Of a DNA stretch of 64,000 bases, positions 1-8,097 are shown in pieces. Position 1 is the stretch's first letter. Every line of letters begins with the position of its first letter. The position numbers and the translations under genes are program-made. Source of the DNA: Pelotomaculum sp. UBA1371 (GTDB lineage: Bacteria > Bacillota > Desulfotomaculia > Desulfotomaculales > Pelotomaculaceae); NCBI GenBank assembly GCA_002305915.1, contig DBRJ01000027.1:1-64000 (forward strand), written 5' to 3'. The notes beneath the pieces were generated by a model. It did not search any database. It had not been told where the DNA came from and was given only the letters and a program-made list of their open reading frames with translations.

Positions 1-65
1 CCGGCGGGGGGAGAGCTCACAGCAATCTCCAACCATTCCAAGTAAAAGACTCCTTATCTTTGGAC

Positions 66-1202
66 TCAGCCCATGAAGGCGTCCTTCATTTTTTCAAAAA
101 AACTCTTGTCCCCGGCCTGTCCCTTTCCCTGTACCGACTCGCCGTTGTCAAGACGGGCAAACTCCCGGAGTAATTCCTTCTGTTTTTCGCTAAGCTTGCC
201 GGGAATCATTACCTTAATCCGGACATGCTGGTCGCCCCTGCCAAAACCACTTAGATGGGGAACACCCTTTCCTCTGATCCTGAAAACGGTCCCCGGTTGA
301 GTACCCTCGGGTATCTTTAATTTTTCCTTCCCTTCCAGGGTTGGGACATCGATCTCATCGCCCAGAGCCGCCTGGACAAATGAAAGCGGTATTTCACAAA
401 TCAAGTCATCGCCCTCACGCCTGAAAAGCTTGTGCTGCTTAACGTGGATATAAACATAAAGATCACCCGGGGGACCTCCCCTGGTCCCGGCCTCTCCCTC
501 ACCTGCGAGGCGGAGCCGGGAACCGTTGTCCACACCGGGCGGCACTTTGACCTTAATACTGCGCGTTTTGCGCACAGAACCGGCGCCGCGGCAGGTCGGG
601 CAAGGTTTCTCGATAACCTGACCGGTGCCCCGGCAGCGATCACAGGTCCGGGACTGGACAATACGTCCAAAGGGTGTACTCTGGGTAAACTGCACCTGGC
701 CGGTCCCCGCACAGGCCAGACAGGTTTTGGGCTTGCTTCCGGCAGCGGCCCCGCTGCCGCCGCAGGTGCCGCAAGTCTCAACCCGGGGTACCTTCACTTC
801 CCGCTCCAAACCAAAGGCAGCTTCCTCTAAACTAATTTCCATGTCTGTCCGGATATCCTGACCCCTTTCCGGACCGGTGCGCCTGCGAGTGCGTCCGCCG
901 CCGCCGAAGAACATCTCAAAGATATCCCCCAGCCCGCCGAAATCACCGAAACCCTCAAACCCGCCGAATCCCTGCCCGTCTGCACCTGCATGGCCAAAAC
1001 GATCATAGCCGGCCCTTTTTTCAGGATCGCTCAAAACAACATAGGCCTCGCTGATTTCCTTGAACTTTGCTTCGGCATCCTTGTCACCCGGGTTGGCGTC
1101 AGGGTGATACTTGCGGGCCAGCTTCCGGTAAGCCTTTTTAATCTCATCGGACGTCGCGTTCCGGGAAACGCCCAGCACTTCATAATAGTCTCTCTTATCC
1201 AT
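66..1202 (-). CDS. dnaJ: Chaperone DnaJ (Hsp40)
   Basis: Co-chaperone that delivers unfolded substrates to DnaK and stimulates its ATPase in the cytoplasm. The J domain is at residues 1-70 with HPD at 33-35. A Gly/Phe-rich linker follows at about 75-105. Four CxxCxGxG zinc repeats (CGTCGGSG, CLACAGTG, CDRCRGTG, CPTCRGAG) lie at about 145-215, then the C-terminal substrate domains, so this is a full-length type I DnaJ of 378 residues. I chose the ATG at 1202 because AGAGAGG lies about 8 bases upstream; the in-frame GTG at 1211 sits inside that Shine-Dalgarno. It is the last gene of the hrcA-chaperonin-grpE-dnaK-dnaJ operon. Confidence 0.97.
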   Translation of the reverse strand: MDKRDYYEVLGVSRNATSDEIKKAYRKLARKYHPDANPGDKDAEAKFKEISEAYVVLSDPEKRAGYDRFGHAGADGQGFGGFEGFGDFGGLGDIFEMFFGGGGRTRRRTGPERGQDIRTDMEISLEEAAFGLEREVKVPRVETCGTCGGSGAAAGSKPKTCLACAGTGQVQFTQSTPFGRIVQSRTCDRCRGTGQVIEKPCPTCRGAGSVRKTRSIKVKVPPGVDNGSRLRLAGEGEAGTRGGPPGDLYVYIHVKQHKLFRREGDDLICEIPLSFVQAALGDEIDVPTLEGKEKLKIPEGTQPGTVFRIRGKGVPHLSGFGRGDQHVRIKVMIPGKLSEKQKELLREFARLDNGESVQGKGQAGDKSFFEKMKDAFMG

Positions 1203-1302
1203 CTGCCACACCTCTCTAAACTACAACAAAGGAAAGGGGAACCTTCATTCCCCTCTAAAAGGATATCACAGTATGGTTTTGAATAAAAGCCAAAGTCACT
1301 TT

Positions 1303-3144
1303 CTATTTATCATCTTTTACTTCGAAATCGGCATCTACAACATTGTCTTTGGGAGCCTCTCCACCAGCCTGACCGTCCCCGGGAGCACCAGTTCCGGGCT
1401 GTTGTTCCTGGCCGGTTTTCTGGTACATCGTCGCTGTCAGTTCGTAGAGCGGTCCGGTGACAGCCTCCAATTTGGCCTTGATTGTTTCAATGACACCGCC
1501 TTTTACGGCTTCCTTGAGTTCGTCGGTAGCCCTTTGCAGCTTCTCAACAGCAGCAGGGTCGGCTTTGTCCTTGAAATCCTTAATTGTTTTTTCAGCCTGG
1601 TAAACCATACTATCGGCCTGGTTGCGGATCTCCACCTCTTCCTTGCGTTTGCTGTCTTCGGAGGCGTGTCTTTCCGCTTCCTTGACCATTCTATCGATTT
1701 CCTGATCACTCAAGTTGGTACTGGCGGTAATGGTCATACTCTGCTCTTTACCCGTGCCCATATCCTTTGCCGCAACGTTTACGATTCCGTTCACGTCGAT
1801 ATCAAATTTAACTTCAATTTGCGGCACCCCCCTTGGCGCAGGCGGAATACCGGTGAGGGTAAACCGGCCCAGGGTTTTGTTGTCACCGGCCATGGACCGC
1901 TCACCCTGGAGCACGTGAATTTCCACGGTAGTCTGGCCATCTGCCGCAGTAGAGAAGATCTGGCTTTTGGATGTGGGGATGGTGGTGTTCCGTTCAATCA
2001 ATTTCGTAAACACACCGCCAAGGGTTTCAATCCCAAGGGAAAGGGGCGTTACATCCAGCAGCAGAACATCCTTTACCTCTCCGGCCAGCACCCCGGCCTG
2101 AATGGCTGCACCGATGGCAACGCACTCATCGGGGTTGATTCCCTTATGGGGTTCTTTACCCAGGAACTTACGGATGGCCTCCTGTACCGAGGGCATGCGG
2201 GTTGCGCCGCCCACAAGTAATATTTTGTGAATATCTTTAGGCTGCAAACCTGCATCGGAAAGCGCCTGGCGGGTGGGTCCCATAGTCTTCTCAATCAGGT
2301 CGGCTGTCATTTCATCAAACTTGGCCCGGGTGAGATTGATGTCCAGGTGCTTGGGGCCGTTGGCGTCCGCAGAAATGAAGGGCAGGTTGATATTGGTCGT
2401 GGCCACCCCTGACAGTTCGATCTTTGCTTTTTCAGCAGCCTCGTTCAACCGCTGCATGGCCATTTTGTCATTGCGCAGGTCGATCCCGGTATCCTTTTTA
2501 AACTCGGTGACCAGGTAATCTACGACCCTCTGATCAAAATCATCACCGCCCAGGCGGTTGTTGCCGCTGGTGGCTCTAACCTCGAACACGCCGTCGCCAA
2601 GATCGAGGATGGATACATCAAAAGTACCCCCTCCCAGATCGTATACCAGAACCGTCTGTTCTTCGCCCTTCTCCAGTCCGTAGGCCAGGGCAGCCGCTGT
2701 GGGCTCGTTGATGATCCGCAGCACCTCGAGGCCGGCGATTCTACCGGCGTCCTTGGTGGCCTGGCGCTGGGAATCGCTGAAATAGGCAGGAACGGTAATG
2801 ACCGCTTTATCCACTTTTCCGCCCAGGTAGGCTTCAGCATCAGCCTTTAATTTCTGGAGAATCATTGCGGAGATCTCTTGTGGAGTATAATTCTTGCCCT
2901 CAATGTTTTCTCTATGGTCCGTACCCATGTAGCGCTTAATTGAACTGACGGTCCGGTCCGGGTTACTCACAGCCTGCCTTTTGGCCACCTGGCCCACAAG
3001 CCGCTCTCCGGTCTTGGAGAACCCCACAACAGAAGGTGTGGTTCTGGCCCCTTCAGCATTGGGGATGACCACCGCCTCGCCGCCCTCCATAACAGCTACA
3101 CAGGAGTTTGTCGTGCCAAGGTCAATTCCTATTACTTTAGACAT
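1303..3144 (-). CDS. dnaK: Chaperone DnaK (Hsp70)
   Basis: ATP-driven Hsp70 chaperone working with DnaJ and GrpE. The N-terminal ATPase signature GIDLGTTNSC is at the start, DLGGGTFDVSIL is near residue 170 and the LLVGGATRMP motif is near 310. The substrate-binding domain follows, then a helical lid and a short acidic tail ending in DADFEVKDDK. At 613 residues it has the usual length for a Gram-positive DnaK. The ATG has a strong AGGAGG Shine-Dalgarno about 9 bases upstream. It lies between grpE and dnaJ and should be controlled by HrcA/CIRCE through the operon promoter upstream of hrcA. Confidence 0.98.
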   Translation of the reverse strand: MSKVIGIDLGTTNSCVAVMEGGEAVVIPNAEGARTTPSVVGFSKTGERLVGQVAKRQAVSNPDRTVSSIKRYMGTDHRENIEGKNYTPQEISAMILQKLKADAEAYLGGKVDKAVITVPAYFSDSQRQATKDAGRIAGLEVLRIINEPTAAALAYGLEKGEEQTVLVYDLGGGTFDVSILDLGDGVFEVRATSGNNRLGGDDFDQRVVDYLVTEFKKDTGIDLRNDKMAMQRLNEAAEKAKIELSGVATTNINLPFISADANGPKHLDINLTRAKFDEMTADLIEKTMGPTRQALSDAGLQPKDIHKILLVGGATRMPSVQEAIRKFLGKEPHKGINPDECVAIGAAIQAGVLAGEVKDVLLLDVTPLSLGIETLGGVFTKLIERNTTIPTSKSQIFSTAADGQTTVEIHVLQGERSMAGDNKTLGRFTLTGIPPAPRGVPQIEVKFDIDVNGIVNVAAKDMGTGKEQSMTITASTNLSDQEIDRMVKEAERHASEDSKRKEEVEIRNQADSMVYQAEKTIKDFKDKADPAAVEKLQRATDELKEAVKGGVIETIKAKLEAVTGPLYELTATMYQKTGQEQQPGTGAPGDGQAGGEAPKDNVVDADFEVKDDK

Positions 3145-3178
3145 TTTATTCGACCTCCTGAACTAAGTTTCATGTTGC

Positions 3179-3814
3179 TTACAAGGATTTAGTAACTTTA
3201 ACCATAGACGGCCGGATAACTTTATCTTTCAGAACGTACCCGCGCCTAAGTTCTTCAATAATAGTGTTTTCGGGGTATTCTTCAGACTCCTCCCGGAATA
3301 CAGCCTCGTGTTTAACCGGGTCAAAGGGCTCTCCGACGGCCGGAATAGCTTCTACTCCTTCCAGGGATAATACATCTTGAAACTGCCGGTAAATCATTTC
3401 TACACCGGATTTATAATCTTTAAGCGAATCACCCTCAGCCTCCAGGGCCCGCTCGAAATTATCCAGCACCGGCAGCAACTTCAGCACCAGCTGCTCCGAC
3501 GCATATTTACACAGATCTTCTTTTTCCTGGCGGGTTCTTCTCCGGAAATTCTCATAATCAGCCTGCAGTCTGGCCAGACGGTTATAGAAGTCCTCCGCCC
3601 TGTTCTTCTGCTCCTCCAGCTGTTTTTGAAGAATGGATAAATCATCTCCTCCCGGCTCTTCAACTGCTTCCTTTAAAGTCTCCTCATACTCCCGCCCTGC
3701 CTGGACCTGAGTCACCGGGTCCTGGTTTTTTCCGGCTGCAGAGTCACTGTTGTTTAAAAAAATCTCATTATCCCCGGTTTTTTTAGTGTGGTTGTTTTTA
3801 TCCTCAATGTTCAC
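3179..3814 (-). CDS. grpE: Nucleotide exchange factor GrpE
   Basis: Releases ADP from DnaK. The N-terminal 60 residues are acidic and low in complexity. A long charged coiled coil follows (about residues 60-130, including DYENFRRRTRQEKEDL), then the beta domain ending VLKDKVIRPSMVKVTKS, which is the GrpE C-terminal signature. I chose the GTG at 3814 because GAGG lies 8 bases upstream; the in-frame GTG at 3823 overlaps that Shine-Dalgarno. It is about 35 bases from dnaK and 14 from the chaperonin gene, inside the heat-shock operon. Confidence 0.96.
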   Translation of the reverse strand: MNIEDKNNHTKKTGDNEIFLNNSDSAAGKNQDPVTQVQAGREYEETLKEAVEEPGGDDLSILQKQLEEQKNRAEDFYNRLARLQADYENFRRRTRQEKEDLCKYASEQLVLKLLPVLDNFERALEAEGDSLKDYKSGVEMIYRQFQDVLSLEGVEAIPAVGEPFDPVKHEAVFREESEEYPENTIIEELRRGYVLKDKVIRPSMVKVTKSL

Positions 3815-3828
3815 GCCGGTCACCTCAC

Positions 3829-5427
3829 TTAAACCTTGAAAGTATCATTTGAAGAGTCCGCTTTATCTTCCCTTTTCTTGATAATTGTATCAATTCTTAA
3901 AATGGCCTCGGCCACTTCGCCAGCCGCCTTCAGCGCATAAACCTTCACACTGGCGGGATCGACAATTCCGTTTTCGTACATATCCGCAACCTCTCCGGAG
4001 TCACAATCCACAGCCAGAGAATTTTTGCCTGTTTCTGTCTGGGCTGCAATCACATCGCCCATCTTTTCCAGAGGATTGAAACCCGCGTTGGCTACGATCT
4101 GGGCCATGGGTCTCTTCAAAGCTTCCACAACGCACTCCACACCATAGGCAGCCATGCCCCGGATGCCTTCCCGCACTTTCTCCACCTCACGGGCTACCCA
4201 CATCTCCAGAGAACCACCCCCGGGCACAACTCCACTCCTGATTGCCGCTTGAACCGAGGCTGCCGCATCCTTGGCAATGCGCTCCCTTTCACCCACCACT
4301 TCGGACGTCGCAGCGCCCACCAGTACGGTGGCCATGGGCTTGCCTTTACCTCCGAGAACCCACACCTGTTCGAGTTTTTCATCGTTATAAACCCGGTCGG
4401 CGCTCCCCAGGTACCGTTCTAGTTCGGCTACGGGCCTCTTCAGCCCGGTGCGCTTGATCATTCTGGCGCCGGTGTGCTCAGCTGCCTTACGCAGTTCTTT
4501 ATTGGCAACTCTCTGGATAACCATGACACCCTCGTCAGTCAATATTTCTTCAGCGGGATCTGCAACCCCACGGTCGGCCAGGACCAAACCTACGCCCAGA
4601 TCCAGGATTTTTTTCAGGTTATCCTTAAACTCCTCCTGAAGCTTTAAATACCGGGTAAAGCCGGCCTCTGTTCCCAGGGCCTCATCGTCAATTTCCTCGG
4701 GTTCCAGGGCATCATCAATGACCAGAACCTTGACCCTCTCCAATTCCTGGGGCATCTGCCGGTTCATCCGTTCCTTATTAATAATTACTCCCATAAAAAC
4801 CTGATTCTCCGCACCTTCCTCGGCGACAATAGAATCAGAAAACTTAAAGAATCTGTCTTTCAGCTTTTCCTCCCCAATCAGCACCGCCGCCCGGGTTACC
4901 AGGTCGGCAATATCGGCGTGGCCCCGGCCGGCTACCAGGGCTACCTGGCGGACCAGCGGATCATCCAGGCCTTTGATGGGCCGGGACTGCTCCTGCATTA
5001 CTTCCAGCGCCCTTTTCAAGCCGGTACGCAGACCCTCAATAACCCTGGCCACAGGCACGCCTTTGGCCACCTGCTCCACCCCGGAACTGACCAGGACCCC
5101 GGCCATTACTGTGGCCGTGGTTGTCCCGTCACCCACCTCGGCCTGTTGAGCCTTGGCAATATTAATCAACATTCTGGCCGCGGGATGGTTTGCCTCCATC
5201 ATGGTCAGAATAGTTACCCCGTCGTTAGTGATAACCACTTCGCCAAACTTATCAACCAGCATGGTGTCCAAACCTTTGGGGCCCAGTGTCCCTTCCACTG
5301 CGCTGGCAATAGCCCGGATGGCGTTGGAGTTGGTCATCAGCGCGGCCAGACTCTCATCTACTTCGGACCCGGTCGTCGCTTCCCTCTTCAAACTCAAATA
5401 CGGTTCCCCCTCATTTTCCCGGGCCAA
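3829..5427 (-). CDS. Archaeal-type (group II/III) chaperonin in a bacterium
   Basis: A 532-residue thermosome-like ring chaperonin, not GroEL. Visible family motifs are GPKG (49-52), ITNDGVT (66-72) and GDGTTT (99-104, the ATP/catalytic Asp loop), then VVPGGGS in the equatorial return, and a C-terminal LRIDTIIKKRED stretch, which is typical of archaeal and eukaryotic CCT/thermosome subunits. It sits between hrcA and grpE, where GroEL is not normally found. Start is TTG at 5427, overlapping the hrcA stop by 17 bases, which implies translational coupling; the next in-frame ATG is residue 31 and would delete conserved sequence. Bacterial group III chaperonins in dnaK operons are known from Carboxydothermus and relatives. 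That this one is co-regulated by HrcA is inferred from position. Confidence 0.93.
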   Translation of the reverse strand: MARENEGEPYLSLKREATTGSEVDESLAALMTNSNAIRAIASAVEGTLGPKGLDTMLVDKFGEVVITNDGVTILTMMEANHPAARMLINIAKAQQAEVGDGTTTATVMAGVLVSSGVEQVAKGVPVARVIEGLRTGLKRALEVMQEQSRPIKGLDDPLVRQVALVAGRGHADIADLVTRAAVLIGEEKLKDRFFKFSDSIVAEEGAENQVFMGVIINKERMNRQMPQELERVKVLVIDDALEPEEIDDEALGTEAGFTRYLKLQEEFKDNLKKILDLGVGLVLADRGVADPAEEILTDEGVMVIQRVANKELRKAAEHTGARMIKRTGLKRPVAELERYLGSADRVYNDEKLEQVWVLGGKGKPMATVLVGAATSEVVGERERIAKDAAASVQAAIRSGVVPGGGSLEMWVAREVEKVREGIRGMAAYGVECVVEALKRPMAQIVANAGFNPLEKMGDVIAAQTETGKNSLAVDCDSGEVADMYENGIVDPASVKVYALKAAGEVAEAILRIDTIIKKREDKADSSNDTFKV

Positions 5428-6457
5428 AAATCATTCGCTCCATAGCCCGGGAAAGATTCCTTGTCATGGATTCAACAATGCTTACAACTTTAGCGTATTC
5501 CATTCGAGTAGGCCCAAGTACCCCGATAGATCCCACCTGCTTGCCGCAAATAGAATAGGGAGCGGTAATCATACTACACTCTTTGATCTCCCGGTGCTTG
5601 ATTTCATCACCGATGCGTACAGTTACGCCCCCGGTATCCCCCTGATTGGAGAGCAGTTCACACAACATTTTTTCCTGCTCGATAATACTGAGCAGGGTTT
5701 TAACCTTTTCAATATTGTGAAACTCCGGCTGGTTTAACATATTAAATACCCCGCCGAGGTAAATTTTATCCTCGTTCCTCAACATCAGGCTTTCCTGAAG
5801 CAGATCCATAGCGAGGTCCAGGATATGTTTGTGCCTGGCCAGCTCAAGGTAGATTTCCTTCAACAGAGTAACTTTGATACTCTCAATTGTCAATCCCTGG
5901 AGCTTGGCGTTCAAGACCCCGGATATTGTCTCCATATCAGCGGAAGTAATGCTTTCAGGCACTTCGATAACCCTGTGGTGCAGCGTCCCGTTATCCATCA
6001 CCACAATCACCATAGCCTGGGAAGGGCGCATGGATATAAGCTGGATGTGTTTAAAGCTGCCGGCTCCTATCTGTGGAGACATGATTATGGAAGCATACTG
6101 GGTGAGGTGAGACAGGAGCTGTCCCGCCTTTTGAATAACCTGGCCTACATCCCTCACTTTTTTCTCAAACTGGCGCCTAATCAAGTCCTCTTGTTCTGCC
6201 GAAAGCTCTTTCCTCTGCATTAAATAATCCACGTAATAACGATAACCCTGCTGTGACGGAATGCGACCGGCAGAAGTATGGGGCTGCTCAATGTAACCCT
6301 GTTCCTCCAGGTCCGCCATCTCGTTCCGGATGGTGGCCGGACTCACTCCGAGCCTGTATTTTTTGGCAATGGTCCGGGAACCAACCGGCTCTGCTGTAGC
6401 AATGAAGTCCTGGACTATAGCCATAAGCACTTTTTGCTTGCGGTCATCCATTTTCAT
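5411..6457 (-). CDS. hrcA: Heat-inducible transcription repressor HrcA
   Basis: Represses class I heat-shock operons by binding CIRCE; GroEL-type chaperonins normally keep it active. The N-terminal winged helix carries RKQKVLMAIVQDF and the recognition region PATIRNEMADLEEQGYI (about 35-55). The GAF-like and dimerisation domains follow to residue 348, the usual length. The ATG at 6457 has a strong AAGGGGGGG upstream. It is the first gene of its operon, 19 bases downstream of a perfect CIRCE, so it is autoregulated. With no GroEL in this window, whether the archaeal-type chaperonin takes the titrating role is an open question. Confidence 0.97.
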   Translation of the reverse strand: MKMDDRKQKVLMAIVQDFIATAEPVGSRTIAKKYRLGVSPATIRNEMADLEEQGYIEQPHTSAGRIPSQQGYRYYVDYLMQRKELSAEQEDLIRRQFEKKVRDVGQVIQKAGQLLSHLTQYASIIMSPQIGAGSFKHIQLISMRPSQAMVIVVMDNGTLHHRVIEVPESITSADMETISGVLNAKLQGLTIESIKVTLLKEIYLELARHKHILDLAMDLLQESLMLRNEDKIYLGGVFNMLNQPEFHNIEKVKTLLSIIEQEKMLCELLSNQGDTGGVTVRIGDEIKHREIKECSMITAPYSICGKQVGSIGVLGPTRMEYAKVVSIVESMTRNLSRAMERMIFGPGK

Positions 6458-6475
6458 GCCGGCCCCCCCTTTTTG

Positions 6476-6502
6476 TTAGCACTCTATGTTGCTGAGTGCT
6501 AA
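6476..6502 (-). promoter_or_regulatory. CIRCE operator (HrcA-binding site)
   Basis: Perfect inverted repeat TTAGCACTC, 9-base spacer, GAGTGCTAA. This matches the CIRCE consensus exactly. It lies between the promoter and the hrcA ATG, where HrcA binding would block transcription of the whole heat-shock operon. Confidence 0.97.
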
Positions 6503-6517
6503 TATACTGTTAAATAA

Positions 6518-6546
6518 AAAATAGCACCAACTACATCTATTGTCAA
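6518..6546 (-). promoter_or_regulatory. Sigma-A type promoter of the hrcA operon
   Basis: On the minus strand TTGACA (6541-6546), 17-base spacer, TATTTT (6518-6523). The predicted start point falls just before or in the CIRCE element. Confidence 0.8.
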
Positions 6547-6608
6547 GAGAAACAGCTTAAAGGTTTGTCAAAACCAGTTTTTTTTAGCAATGGTCCGTGT
6601 TTCAAAAC

Positions 6609-7745
6609 TCAAACGAATTCACGGAAAACCCGGTTGGCTAACGGCAGTCCCTTTACCGAGAGTCGCAGGCAACCGTCCCGGGCCTCAATCAACCCCTGCT
6701 CTAAAAGCCGGGCGATTTGAATGCTGTAAACATCTTCAGCCCGCTTCCCGAAACGCCGGTTAAACATATTCAGATCAATGCCCCGGAGCAGTCTCAATCC
6801 AAGAAACATGAATTCCGACATAGCCATCTTCTCTGATAATACTTCCCTATCCTTTACGGGATATTCTCCCCGGAAAACCTTTTCAAAATACAAATTCAAA
6901 GAGGTCTCGTTGGCAAAACGCTCACCCCGGAAGCAGGAATGGGCGCCTGCTCCGATGCCCAGATAAGGACGGTTCAGCCAGTATTTTAAATTGTGAGCGG
7001 ACCACCTGCCCGGTCTGGCAAAATTTGATATCTCGTAATGTTCATAATAATGACCTGTGAGAAAGTCAATTGCGGTCCTGTACATGGATAACTCCAGTTC
7101 CTCCGGACAGGCTGCCAGTTTACCCAGGGTTACCGCCCGCTCCAGGGGTGTCCCCGCTTCCAGCTGGAGCCCGTACACGGAAATGTGTTCCGGGGACAGC
7201 TCCACGGCACGGCCCAGTGTTTCCAGCCAGTTCCCGGCAGACTGACCTGGAATACCAAAAATCAAGTCTATATTTACATTTTGAAAGCCTGCTTTCCTGG
7301 CTGCCTGCACTGCTTCCAATGCCGCCCGGGCATCATGAATGCGCCCGAGCATTTTTAAAAGTCCGTCCTGGAAAGACTGGACACCGATGCTCAGGCGATT
7401 AACACCTGCTGCAGCTAATTGGGTCAGTCCTTCCCGGCCGATAGTTCCCGGGTTTGCCTCCACTGTTATTTCGCAGTCCGGCAACAGCTTGAAAACACAA
7501 CCCACATCTTCAATCATGGCTGCAAGCCCGTCTGCCGGCAGGCAGGTGGGGGTTCCGCCCCCAACAAACAGGCTGGACACTTTCCGCTCTTCAGTGGACA
7601 GGATTTTCCCGTACAGGCGCATTTCCCGCCGGACGGCCTGCAAGTAAGTCTGTGCATCCGAAGGATGATAGGGGTATGAGGTAAAATCACAGTACAGGCA
7701 TTTTCTAACACAGAAAGGGACGTGGATGTATAGGCCAATGGTCAT
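6609..7745 (-). CDS. hemW: Heme chaperone HemW (radical SAM, HemN-like)
   Basis: Radical-SAM family protein long misnamed oxygen-independent coproporphyrinogen oxidase; HemW binds and transfers heme. The cluster motif CVRKCLYC is at residues 12-19 from the start chosen here, followed by GGGTPTCL, TVEANPGT and SIGVQSF, all HemW/HemN landmarks. ATG 7745 is preferred over an in-frame start at 7802: GGAG lies 6 bases upstream and homologues begin at the IGLYIHVPFC strand. About 378 residues. Its place between lepA and hrcA is the classic Firmicute order. Confidence 0.93.
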   Translation of the reverse strand: MTIGLYIHVPFCVRKCLYCDFTSYPYHPSDAQTYLQAVRREMRLYGKILSTEERKVSSLFVGGGTPTCLPADGLAAMIEDVGCVFKLLPDCEITVEANPGTIGREGLTQLAAAGVNRLSIGVQSFQDGLLKMLGRIHDARAALEAVQAARKAGFQNVNIDLIFGIPGQSAGNWLETLGRAVELSPEHISVYGLQLEAGTPLERAVTLGKLAACPEELELSMYRTAIDFLTGHYYEHYEISNFARPGRWSAHNLKYWLNRPYLGIGAGAHSCFRGERFANETSLNLYFEKVFRGEYPVKDREVLSEKMAMSEFMFLGLRLLRGIDLNMFNRRFGKRAEDVYSIQIARLLEQGLIEARDGCLRLSVKGLPLANRVFREFV

Positions 7746-7813
7746 TGTTCTCCAGCACTCCTTGGGTTCGAACCCGGTACTTAAAAAACGATTTCCATTC
7801 AATTATCCATCTT

Positions 7814-8032
7814 TTACCGGAGCTTCTTCAATTCCACCATTAGAGAATGCTTTTTTCTTTCATCCTGAAGCCAGGCCTTTACCTCTTTCCAGACTTCGTT
7901 GCAGGGATTATCCGCACTTTTACCCACCACCGCCCTTATCGCCAGGTCAACTCGCTTTCGCTCTTCCCTGGTTTCAGGGGCTATACCAAGTTCACCAAGA
8001 AGGGGCTTCAAATGGCGTAAATAGCAACTCAC
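7814..8032 (-). CDS. Small conserved-looking protein between lepA and hemW
   Basis: I do not recognise this 72-residue protein. It is charged and helical, with GELGIAPETREERKRVDL near the N-terminus and VWKEVKAWLQDERKKH near the C-terminus; there is no signal peptide or membrane segment. GTG start at 8032 with an excellent AAGGAGG 8 bases upstream, which supports a real gene. It is co-oriented between lepA and hemW and probably co-transcribed. Confidence 0.75.
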   Translation of the reverse strand: MSCYLRHLKPLLGELGIAPETREERKRVDLAIRAVVGKSADNPCNEVWKEVKAWLQDERKKHSLMVELKKLR

Positions 8033-8097
8033 CGGCTCCGCCTCCTTCCCTGTCTGTCATATATAAACATAAACAATCGCCATTTAAACAATTATCT

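Noticed and set aside
1273..2220. Long plus-strand open frame (315 codons) opposite dnaK
   Set aside because: Antisense to a well-conserved gene, with no Shine-Dalgarno and composition of a codon-bias shadow.
7764..7780. GGGTTCGAACCC looks like a tRNA T-arm
   Set aside because: It is a perfect palindrome in the region just upstream of hemW; no acceptor, D or anticodon arms could be found around it.
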